Origin: Sarcocystis neurona
Taxonomy: Eukaryota > Apicomplexa > Conoidasida > Eucoccidiorida > Sarcocystidae
Assembly: GCA_000727475.1 (NCBI GenBank)
Contig: KL647288.1
Location: forward strand, 2,785,604-2,849,603
DNA: 64,000 bases
Direction of reading: 5' to 3'
A model generated the notes under the pieces. It ran no database searches. It saw only the letters and a list, made by a program, of their open reading frames with translations, and was not told the origin of the DNA. The translations under genes were made by a program, and so were the position numbers. Each line of letters opens with the position of its first letter. Position 1 is the first letter of the stretch. This document shows, piece after piece, positions 1-12,000 of this stretch.

Positions 1-3000
1 TAGAGTAGACGAGAAAGTACGTTACGCCTTGGCTTCCACTGCTGCTCCTCTCCGGTATAATTGCTCCTTCTGCTGTTGGAGCTGCTGATACATATACATA
101 TATATGTGCATACACATATTGAAATACACATATGGGCACATACAACATACAGGTACATATATATACATATCCACATATACATATATATATATATATACAG
201 AGAGAGATGAAGATATACATACATAGACACACAGAAACATGTATTTGTATATACGTATACACACACAAGGATATTTACCTACGAAGGCATCCTGGAAATA
301 CCGAGGAGATACGGTGAGAAATACACATACACGCACGTTCAGAGATCTATACGTATATACGTGCAGCGTGGTACAAACCCACATATATATATACACACAA
401 ATACACAGGTACATTCATATATGTAGGACATATACACACATTAATAGATATAAAATATACACACATATACATTTGTACACAAAGGCATACGCATACACAC
501 ATGTATACGTAACTATAAACATACACAGAAACCCAAACCCATACACCCCTATACATGCATACATACATGTAGACATTTATATATTCACATTCACACACAC
601 ACACACACACACCCGCATACGCATATATGTGAAGTACACATACACACGCATACATACATATATATATATATATCCACACAGGAGTCCAAACTCACACACA
701 GACGCCCACACATACATAGATATAGTGAAGTGCGGCTCATTCAAGTAGAGAGGGTTGGCCGTACTCTTCGGTGAGAGAGGGCGGAAGTGAATTTTCTTCT
801 TCGTCGTGAGAAGACAAATTCTCGAAGTCGGCGTCGAAGGAAATTTGAAGTCCGTCGCGTCCTGCGGCCATCTGCTGGTGCGTTGTCTTCGCCCGCCTCT
901 TCTGCCCTGCCAGCAGCGGTTCGTGGCTCTTCCTCTTCTCCGCCGCTTCGCCTCCCTCCTCTTCTTCGTCCTCTTCGCTGCTGCCGCTCGTCGAAACCAA
1001 ATCTGCCGCCTCCTGCAGGTCCCGTGTGCATCGCGTCGCCACACACAGTCCGTACACATATTAGATGTGTATCTCTATGTAGAGTAGTATATATTTGCAT
1101 GCATGCCGTTACATTTATATGTACATAAAGATGCAAAATACATGAGGAGGATAGACGTCTCTCATACATTCTCTCTCAGTCTCTCTCTCTCCATATATAC
1201 ATATACACATGTATATATGTGTGTCTATATATCCACATATACATATATATATATATATATGTCCGGAGATATACAGGCGCTGTATATCTGTACCGACACT
1301 CACACACAGACATCTGTATGCATTCATACATATATACAAATATATTCATGTATACCTCTATGTGCCCGCATATATATATATATATATATATGTGTATATA
1401 CTCATACACTGTATGTATATGTGTATGTGTATGTGCCCACACAGTATATATATATACACGTAGAAAGATAGCGAGAGAGAGGAAGGAAGACGCGCACGAA
1501 GCGACATTTTGTAGACGAAGAAAGAAAGAGAAAGAAAGGGGCAGATACAATTTTCCTCATGTGCACACAGCAATATCCACAACTATATCTACCCATACAC
1601 GTATATATATATATATATATGTACTCACGCACCAGCCAATCAATCAGTACATATGCATATGTGCATATATATATATATATTCCACAAAAAGATGTGCTGC
1701 AGCCTGCGCAAGGGCCGCAGATGGTGGCAGCAGCAACAGAGTGTGGAACTGTCATCATCTTCTGAGCAGGACGTATCGTCGCGCTACAGTTCTGCTGCAG
1801 CGTTGCTGCTTCCGTCCCCGCTGCCGCTGCTGCTCCTGCTGCTGCTGCTCCTGCTGCTGCTGCAAGTGCAGCTGCTGCAAGTGCAGCTGGTAGAGCTTCT
1901 GCTTCGATTCTTGCAACTGCTGCTGCTGCTGCGAAGCTGGCGCTCGCTCAGATGCTGCAGCTGCTGCTCCACCGCGCCTGCTGCAGCAGCGGCTGCTGCT
2001 CTGCCTCCTATCGCTGCTGCTGCGCATGCGAGAGATCGAAAGCGCGTGCGCTTGCGTCTTACACCCAAGAGCTGTCGTCGATACTCCTGCAAGTTGTCTT
2101 CCGACAGTTTCCACCGTGTTTTCTTCGCTCCTGCAGCGGAGCAAGTCCACTTTCCCGTCGCATCCTCTTCTTCTTCAGAGGACGAGGAGGAGGATGACGC
2201 CAGATACGCCTGCAGGTCAATCTCGTGCAGCTCCTTCTCAGTAAATCTGCGCGAAGAAGCAGCACCAGCAGCACAGAGCGCTGCATACGCCAACTCGAGA
2301 AGCAGCAGCATAAGCAACGTGTGCATCTGTTGAGCAGCAGCAGCAGCAGAAGTCTGCGCGCGCGGTGTCGAGTTGCAGCAGCAGCGCGACCGAGCTGCTG
2401 CAGCAGCCGGAGAAATACGGCAGCACACACCGGCACAGCAGACGCTGTAGCAGCCATTGTCGACACGCAGAAATACTACCCACGGCCGCACGTAAAACAG
2501 CCGCAGCATGGCAGCCGCCGCACGAACCGCAGCACTGGCAGGCAGAGCAGCAGGAGCTACAGCAGTCCCCGCAGTGACAGTGGCAGCAGCTACAGCAGCG
2601 CCAGAAGAGCAACGACAGCAGCAGCAGCAGCAGGAGACAAAGAAGCACCGGCAGTGAGAGCAGGTGCAGCAGCAAGAGCAGCGGAGATCGTCGTCGTTCG
2701 AGCACGCAGCAGCAACAGCACCCTCTCCCCCACATATAGCTCCCAGGGCGCACTGTCAGGTGTGGGGCAGCAGCAGGATCGCAGAGACAAGTGGCGGCAG
2801 CAGCTGCAGCAGGAGTCCTCAATCTCTACAAGAAAACCACAGCAGCAATGAAGAGAATCTCCTAGCAGCTGCTGCAGCGGCAGGGACACGCGAGCAAAGC
2901 TCCTGCGGCTGCAGCAGATCCACGGCGTGAGACGTCACTGCTGTGGATGTATCTGCATGCGGTGCTACAACAGGCGCGCGCCGGCAGGCAGAGCAGCAGC

Positions 3001-6000
3001 TCAGCCGCAGCAGCGACGGAGACGCCGCGGCAGCGAAGACCCACGCAGTTCCGACGACAAGGAAACAGAGAGCGGAGAGGAGCTGCACGTGTGTCGGAAG
3101 AAGGCGTTTCTTCAAGAACTTTTCTGCTGCTTTGTCGAAAGCTAGGCACGCGCATCTCGCATGCGAGGAAATACGAGTCCTAGCTATTTCTCTGCGACGT
3201 CTGCTGCTGGTTGCTGCTCCTGCGACGTGCTGTGCGTCTTCTTCTTCCGCTGTCCCTTGTTTCGTCGACAAGGTAGTAACGCCACGTTGAAATCACTACA
3301 ATTGTTTTCCCTCATTTGATAAAGGAAAGGCATTTCTAAGCCCGCAGTTCTAAACTACTTCCTCGGTTGCTGCTGCGTGCGTAGTCCTTGTTGCTGCTGT
3401 GGCCCTGCTGCTTCCACTGGCAACTCGCCTTCTGCTGTTTCTTTTTGCCTGCCGAACTGACGCCGCTGCTGCTTTTTGCTTCACAGCTGCTCTTCCTCCT
3501 TCTTCTGCTACTGCTGCTGCTGCCTCTTCTCCCGCCCTGATGCTGCCGTCGCTGCTTCACATCCTGCTGCTGCTGCTACGCTTCGTCTTCTTCTTCGGCG
3601 GCTGCTACGTCTACTACGTCTGCCTCTGCTGCTACTTCTTCCTTCCTCTCCTGCTGCTGCCACAACATCCGGGCCCCCCAAGCCTGCTGCTGCTGCTTTG
3701 TCGGCTACCCCGCTGCTTCTTCACCTGCTGGCTCGCTGCTTCCTTTTCATTTGCTGCCCCCCTGCTGCTTCTTCACCTGCTGCGCTGCTGCGTCTTCCTC
3801 TCCTACTGCAGCGGCTGCTTCTTCGTCAGTTCGCTGCTTCTGTTCGTCGTCTGGTGCTGCTGCTGCGGCTGCTTCTGCTGCTGCTGCTGCTGGACTTGGT
3901 CGCGCCGCAGCTGCTGCGCCTGTGGCACTGCCTCTTCTTCCTCTTCGTCTGCAGTAGAAGGCGCGTTCTTACTTTCTCCTTAGCAGCTTTGTGCGCTGCG
4001 CCGGGGTCTCGTCCCACGTGCACTTGACTCGCGTATGGCGCAACGCATTGCTCAGAACTGCTGCAGGCGGCTCATAATGTACCAGTGCTGCTGCTGCTGC
4101 TCCCCCGGCTGCACCTGCTGCTCCTTCTCCTGCTCCCGCTGCAGTCTGGCAGATGGAGCACTTCGACACCGGCGCGTAGGGAAACGTCAAATCGTCCGGC
4201 ACGAAGCGGAGGTCGAGGCCGTCGAGGGCGAGTGGCTGCAGCAGCAGCAGCAACACAACGGCAGGTGCATCGCACAGAGTGGGGGCACAAAGAGTCGGCA
4301 GAGAAGCAGCAGGAACTGCAGACAGACAGCAGCAGCTGCATCTGTGAAGGAAAAACAGGGCAGCAGCAACTGGGAGAGAAGCAGCAGCAAGTCACGGCGA
4401 TAACTGCAGCACACCCGCACCTGCAAAACGACGATGGCCACTGCAGCAACAGCAACCCAGCAGCAACAGCAGCAGGGCCAGCACCAACAGCAACAGCAGA
4501 AGCCGCAACAGGACGTGCACTTGTAGCTGTAGCAGCAGCAACAGCGGTCGCAGGAGAGGAAGGAGTGACCGCAGCAGGAGCAGCAGCAAACGCAACAAGC
4601 CAAGAAGGGGAAAGGTAGAGAAAGAGAGAGACGCAGCATCACAGGGAGAACGAGGCGAAATGGCATGACCTGGGGCAGGCGGGTGCCAAGAGATGTAGCA
4701 GCAGTCGCAGCAAAAGTGAGGGGCGACAGCAGCTGCAGCAGCAGCAGGTCAGCCACCCGTCGGTCTTCACGAACTCAGAAAGCGGGCATTTCCCTCTCTA
4801 CACATCCATATCAAATAGACACTAGCTGAGAATATAAACACATATACGTGTAACAAGATATATCTCTAATACGTAGACTAACTCCGATAACCAGGGGCCT
4901 CACACATACACATATACATATATATACACAACGTATAGGCTTGATGGGAAGGCGGGTGCCTCTCTCTATGTGCACGCCTACTCAGTAACCCGGATAGCGA
5001 GCCGCTACATATATGCATATGGATATACATGACAAACGTACATACTAAGAAACGCGAGCTACTCCCTCCCTCTTCCTCGCTCTACATATACATACATATA
5101 TACACACATATATATATATATATATATAAACTTATACACAGATAATCTAGACGCTAACTGCGAGACACACATATATATAGATGTCCACAGATAGAGAGGG
5201 AGACGGCGAGATACAGTAAGAGAAGCCAATTTGACGCCGACTGGGAAGATGGCCCGTCCCCTTCCTTCCCTCTGTGTCTCTATCAACGTCTCTGTTTTCC
5301 AACATATATATACGTGGAGATCTATAGAAAGACATGTGCGTGGAGATCTCCTCGTGGTGTCCTTTCCCTCTTTACAGTTGAGAAGGCTGCGAGGAAAAGG
5401 AATGTACGCATCTGCGTGTGGACAGCCTCTGCAGAAGAATGTGCCTCTACAACGCAGCAGAGAAGGCCAGGAAGAATTGACGTCCCGCTGACGAGGAAAA
5501 AAAGAGACGCGCGCGAAGACCCGTGCGAAGCCACAGCCCCTTCTCTCTCGCCGGCCTCCAGGCGGACCTCTTCTCATACAGACGTATCATCGGGGAACAT
5601 ATATACACATACAAGCCTCAATATGTTCCACACATAAGTATACGTACATATATATATATATATATACACGCGTATACACAGGTGTGTGTGTACATATATA
5701 CAACTGTCTGTGTGTGTGTGTGTGTGTGTATATGTATATGTGTGTACACACATACACACATGATGACATAATATATGGATGGAAATACGTCCATTTTATA
5801 CACGCAGCCCATCTGCCTCTGAGTATCTGTCAGTCTATTCACACGTGTGTATATATGCATACGTATATACACATGCGCATATCTAATATACCTACAAACG
5901 CGACAGCGCAACACAAAGTATAGGTCAGTTTCAACAACCGAGGCCGTATATATGTGGGTGTGATGTACACACACGTATCATGTATATAGATATGCACATA

Positions 6001-9000
6001 TTCTGGCATGCACGTATACATACACGAGGACATCCTACACGGATAAAAATAGGTGTGTGATACGCATGCAGGCCGCCGCGGTGTGCGCGGCATATACAAG
6101 TGTGTGTGTGTGTGTGAGGTGGTATATTCGTATTCCACGAGTTTGTAGAGCAGCAGGTTCGGCTGGCAGCATCACAGCAACACCGAGGGAAAACGAGAAA
6201 ACGCAAATGCAAAACGCGTGCAGGTCCACCAGGAAGGACCGCCGCTTTGTGTCCCCTTCACCGTCGTCCGACCCGAGTTGCTGCTGTTATTTCTGCAGCG
6301 AAACCCCACACATACGTTATTTTATTTTGGTTGCTACACACGGCGTGGGACGTCCACATGTGTCCCCTCCGACGTGAATACGGGTTTTTCACAGGCAAGG
6401 TAGAAGAAAGGTTCGGTCGAGCGACTACTCCTAGCGACGCAACACAGGACGGCTCCCCCGTTTTGAAGACGTGAAGCAGACTCGCAGCAGCGGAAGATGG
6501 GGGCGTATGCCGCCTCGCGCCGAGAGACACTTCCCACCGCCTACGACGAAGATATCGGGCAGGCAGGCGCAGCTTTCTCTTTCCTTTACGCGTGTCGTCT
6601 GTTGCTTTTGTGTGTGTGCCCCGCCACACAAGACGTTCTCCCCAAGAAACCCCGACTGTGTGACGCTGACGCAGCAGCACACCACGGAAGAGAAGGCGAC
6701 GCAGGAAAAAAAAAGCGTCCGTATGTACACATTCGTGCACACGTGTGAAGCGACATATGTAGGTATGGATAAAGTACGTACAGTCGCATTCCGTCTGTTC
6801 TCAAGGAGACGAATTCTACATGCGCCCCTATATAGAGACAGATAGACAGATTGGTGGATCACAGAATTTCACCCACTACCTTCTACAGACAAGAAGAAAA
6901 CGTCCACATATGTACACGTATACACAAATACACACAAATACACACACGTGTGTGTGTCTGTCTCATGTCCGTTTAACTCGCAAGGAGGGCGACGAAGAAG
7001 CAGAAAAGAAGTATGTGCATATGTACAGATAGACACTGTGTAGAGGGCTCTGCGTAGATGGGGCAGAGGTGTAGAGTTCGTTCATTAGACACTGACGTAT
7101 ATACACATGAGAGAAAAGACAGACACACCCATACACACACACATACACAGTGAAAGATTGGTAGAACCGGAGAAGAAAGCGGCAGCAGAAAGACTTTCTG
7201 TCCATCTGGCGCTTACTAAGTCGTAGCCGTCGAACTCGTCGTAGAACAGCTTCGCCGCGGCCGGCGTGTTGAAGGTTAGGATCGCGTAGAAGTAGCTGCA
7301 CGCGCGCAAGTCCCCCACCCCAACAAAAGGAGGCTTCTTCGGAAGAATTTCTTCGTCCCAAAAAGTTCTCGCCGCGCGTCGACGAAGTGAGCGAGACGGC
7401 AGCAAACGAACGAAAAGACCACAAAACGACACGCCGCAGAGACGGACAGAAGCAGCGGGGAGACGCGCAGACACACAGGGAGACACGCAGGGAGACACGG
7501 AGACGGAGACGCGATGAAAGAGACGAGACGAAGGAAGTTGGAGACCGGCAGATGGGGGACGTCGAAGTGCCCGAGAAGCGGGAAGCGGCCATCGGCGAAA
7601 GGGAGACGGAGGGGACGTTGAAGGCACGCAGAGAGACGGGAAAGGCGAAGAAGAGGAGAGCGGAGACGGAGACGAAGAGAGGGCCACAGAGGGCAGACAA
7701 GAAGAAAATCATGCGGAAAAGGAAGGACGCGACGAGGACCAAAAGCCGTCCTTCTGCCGTCCAATACTTCTCCCTGCCTTTCGCCTTCAAGTATTCACAC
7801 ATATGTCTACGTACATGTACGGACGGTACGCATATATATATAGAGAGAAAGAGACACGTATAGATACACATGTACGTATATATGTGTGGGCACCTGTTTT
7901 GTAAAACTTGTTAGACGTATACCCAAAGCACAAGTAAACAGATACACACATATGTATATACATGCATATGTATAGAGAGGGAGAAGGACGTCGTTACATA
8001 TATATATATATATATGCGAATAAGTACCGAATGAGTTATCATTCATCACAGTCAATATGTATATGTAGAGTGAGCGACACTTTATGTAGGCGTTTATAGA
8101 AAGTGAGGGAATGTGCAGGAATATTCGCGAGTCTCAGACGGAAACACTTCCACACTCATACAAGACGCAGCAGCAACAGCAGCAGGAGCGACTGCGGCGC
8201 CAGCAGCAGTAACAGCAGCAGCGGCAGGAGCAATTGCGGCGCCAGCAGCAGGAGCAGCAGCAGCCGCAGCAACAGCAGCAGCGGCAGCAACAGCAGCAGC
8301 AACAGCAGAAACAGCAGCAGCAGTAACAGAAGAGACAGCAGCAGCAGTAACAGAAGAAACAGCAGCAGCAGCAAGAGTAGAAGCAGCGCAGCTACCTTGA
8401 TCGCTCTTTTTGATATTTCCGCAGCGCCTCGTTGTAGCGGCGTTCCTCCTCCGCTGTTGGCTTCATCAAATCATCCCCTTCGTCGTCTTCATCACCCCAG
8501 CAATTTCCCTCTTCTTCTTCTTTCTCGGATTCCTCGTCTTCTTCTTCTTCGTCTTCTTCATATTCGTCAAGGTCTCCTTTTTCTTCGTCTTGTTGCTCTG
8601 CCGATGCGGCCTGCTGCTGCTGCTCTCGGGCTGCTGCTGCAGTCCGACTCTTCTTCTGACTGCCTGCTGAGCGTCCCCCGCCTCCTTCAATCGCTGCCCA
8701 GTCCTGCATGCGCCGTCAGCAGTCCCAAGACACAACGCACACCCCACCGTTGAAAGTAGTCTCGTCACAGCAACAGCAGAACAACGCCGGCGCTAGCACC
8801 GTCGCGCAGTAGCAGCAGCAACAGAAACAGCAACAGAAAAGCAGGAGAAGCAGTAGCAGCGGCAGAGAGAAGGCAGTCGTAGCAGGAGTACCTGCAGCAG
8901 GTAACCACGCAGCAGCAGCAGCAGGTAACCACGTAGCAGCACCAGCAGCAGCAAGAACAACGCGTCCACCAACCCCGAAGAAGACGCAGCAGTGTGAGGC

Positions 9001-12000
9001 ACACGGCAGCTGGCAAAGCAGCAGCGCGTTGCACGTCCACTACAAGCAGCTTTCCAGAACACACTTATATGCACACACATAGAGACAGAGACAGAGAGAG
9101 AGAGACACAGAGACAGAGGGACATATCCTCTGCAGTAAGAGACTTTTACATGTGCGCCTACACACACTTTCACTAGATACCCAGGGAGCACAGCACAGCA
9201 ATACATACACATCTGAACATACGCAAAGAGACATGCACACACAGATGTATATATATATATATATGTGCGCGCATACGCGTGCAATATGTACATATATATA
9301 TATGTATACTTATATGTGTGTATATATGTACACAGATAGATTGATAGGTGCGTACACGTCTTTCTCCGAAGTTTGTGTACCTGTCTACGTACACGCACTC
9401 ATTCTCATAGCGACGCCGCAATGTCGGCAGCATGCACCAGCTATAACATATATATAAAACTTGTATATATGTTTATATACACAAGAGTAGATCATCCGGG
9501 GAGGGACAGAAATGAGAATGCAGCACACGCAGCTATAACACGTGTGTCTATCTATCTCCCTATCTACATAAATATATATATGTACTCCTAGAAGCGGCGA
9601 CAGGAAGACAAGACGGCAAATAGGGACGGATGAGTGAGCAGCACACGCAGGTACTCTACACCTCCAAATATATATATCCGCACAATTTACTACGCGAAGA
9701 AACCGGCAGAGAGGAGAGGTGAAATAGACGAGGACGTAGCACAGGTAGGTACAGCACGTCTACACATATATATATATGTATGTGCACACATATGTACACA
9801 CGTATAATATATACGTAGACAACGCCTTGGGTCTCGTCAGGCAGCAGGGAGATGAATAGGACGTAAAGAGGTGTAACCGGCATGCAGCAGGTATCCTACG
9901 GCGTATATGAGTATACACGCATGCCTATTCATATACAGGCGGAGAAAGCCAAGAAGAGGCGGAGAGGAACGCGCCGAAGAGAAGAGAAGACCACCGAAGA
10001 AGGAAGGGAAAGGAAGCGGACTGCATGCGCGGAGGCGGAAGGACGTACGATGGACGGGCCCCGGGCGGCTTCGAGGGCGGTGCGCTGCACGCCGAGTTCC
10101 GACGGATAAATGGCGACTTCTTCGATAATGCAAGCAGCAGCACCACCGCAGGCAGCCTTCCCTTCTTCTTCTTCCGTTTTACGCGAGCCCGCTGCTGCGG
10201 GTCCTGCCGCTGACGGCTGCACCTGGAGGCCGCGCTGCAGCGACTGAAAGAGCAGCAGCAGCTCTTCCGCAGACACGTTCTCCCACTCCAGCCCCACGAC
10301 CGCTAGTCGCCGAGTAACTTCCTCGCCCTGTCACCACCACCACAGGCCCACCACCCCACACCTGCCCACACGCGCTCCTCATCACATCTCCTCCAACGAC
10401 GAGAAAAAATATACGCCCACTCTCTTCCTCTTTCGACGCATGTGTGTGTGTCAAACGCATGCAGACACACACACAGGGACGCAGGCGGGCCACGTCACAC
10501 ACATACGACCACCGGAAAATTATATCCACCTACAAATACGTACACATATACACGCACACGACTCCTTGTGTATATATATATACACACATATATTTGTATA
10601 TATATATATATAGCAGTCCTTGTGTGTATGTATACATGTATGTGTACATACATACATACATACGTACATACATACATACACACATACATACATAAATACA
10701 TACATATCACTCCTTGCATATATGTACATATATATATACATATGTGTACACACGTACATACATATCACTCCTTGCATATATATATATATATATACATGTA
10801 TACGTACCACTCCATGAGTGCGCGTGTACATTAATATATATATACACACACACATAGCATTCCTGTCGTATGCATATAGCATTTCTTACACATACATATA
10901 TATATAGCATTCCTTGTGTGTACACGTGACACCCCCTACATATATATGTATATAGGAGTAGGAGAATGGCCACCCTGCGCCCGGCTGCGATAAACGGTGT
11001 ACAGGACGAAGAGATACACGTCGGCAGGTTCAGAAACATTCACACGATATGTACAAATGTGTAGACACATATATAAACGCGTATACACACATATATAAAT
11101 TTATCTTCCTCTACATATATATACACATATACGCGCACATATATATATACACGTATATTCATTCCTCGGTAAGACCATCTCTGTCTATATATATATGTGA
11201 CTCTTTGTATATATGTAGCCGCACCTATGGCGCCATATACGTATATATATATATATGTGGAAGTGTTCGAGTCGAGGATTTTGCTGCCGCCTGAAACGTT
11301 TGAAGATGTCTTTTCGATTCGGCGGGTTTCACTCACCAGCACAAGAGGTGGCCCGGAGTCTTCTGCCGTGTGGTTTTCCTCGTCTTCCTCTTCGTCATCG
11401 TCGTCAGAAGAAGAAGAAGAAAATGAAGAGTCGGCATTTTCAGTCTCAGAAGCTGCGGCGAGAGACGCATCTGCTTCCCGCCGAGCTGCAGCAGCACAGG
11501 CTGTTTCTTCTTCTTCTCCGTGTCCACGATGTTTTGCTGCTGCTCGGCGTTCTCCTTCGTGCTTCCCTCTTACTGCTGCTGCTGCGGCCAACGCAGCACA
11601 TTTCTTCTCCTCCTTCTCCACCTCTTCCTGCTCTGCTGCTGCTGCTGCTTTTTCTTTTCCTCTCCGTCTTGCTGCTGCAGCATGTGTACCTGCCTTCCCC
11701 GGCTTCTGCAGCGCAGGTGTTTCCTGCTGCTGTTGCTGCTGCTGCTGGGTCCGGTGTAGCGGCTTCGACGCCTGCGGTCGACACTGCTGCTGCTGCTGGG
11801 GAGACTGCTGCTGCGTCTTCTTTTCCCTTTTCTTCTTTTTCTTCATCTCGCTCTCCTGCTGCTCTTGCCTCTCCGTTCCCTTCTTTCTCTTCTTTTCCTC
11901 CTCCTGCTGCTGCGGCAGCTCCTTCGCTCCCTTGTCTTCTGCCGGTGCTGCTGTTCCTGCTGCAGCCGCGAGAAGCCCGTTCTTCGCTTCCTCGCGGTGC

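Noticed and set aside
95..735. Tyr/Ile/Thr/His-rich frames in microsatellites (here and in all TA/CA blocks)
   Set aside because: Pure repeat translation, with no splice sites or protein-like composition.
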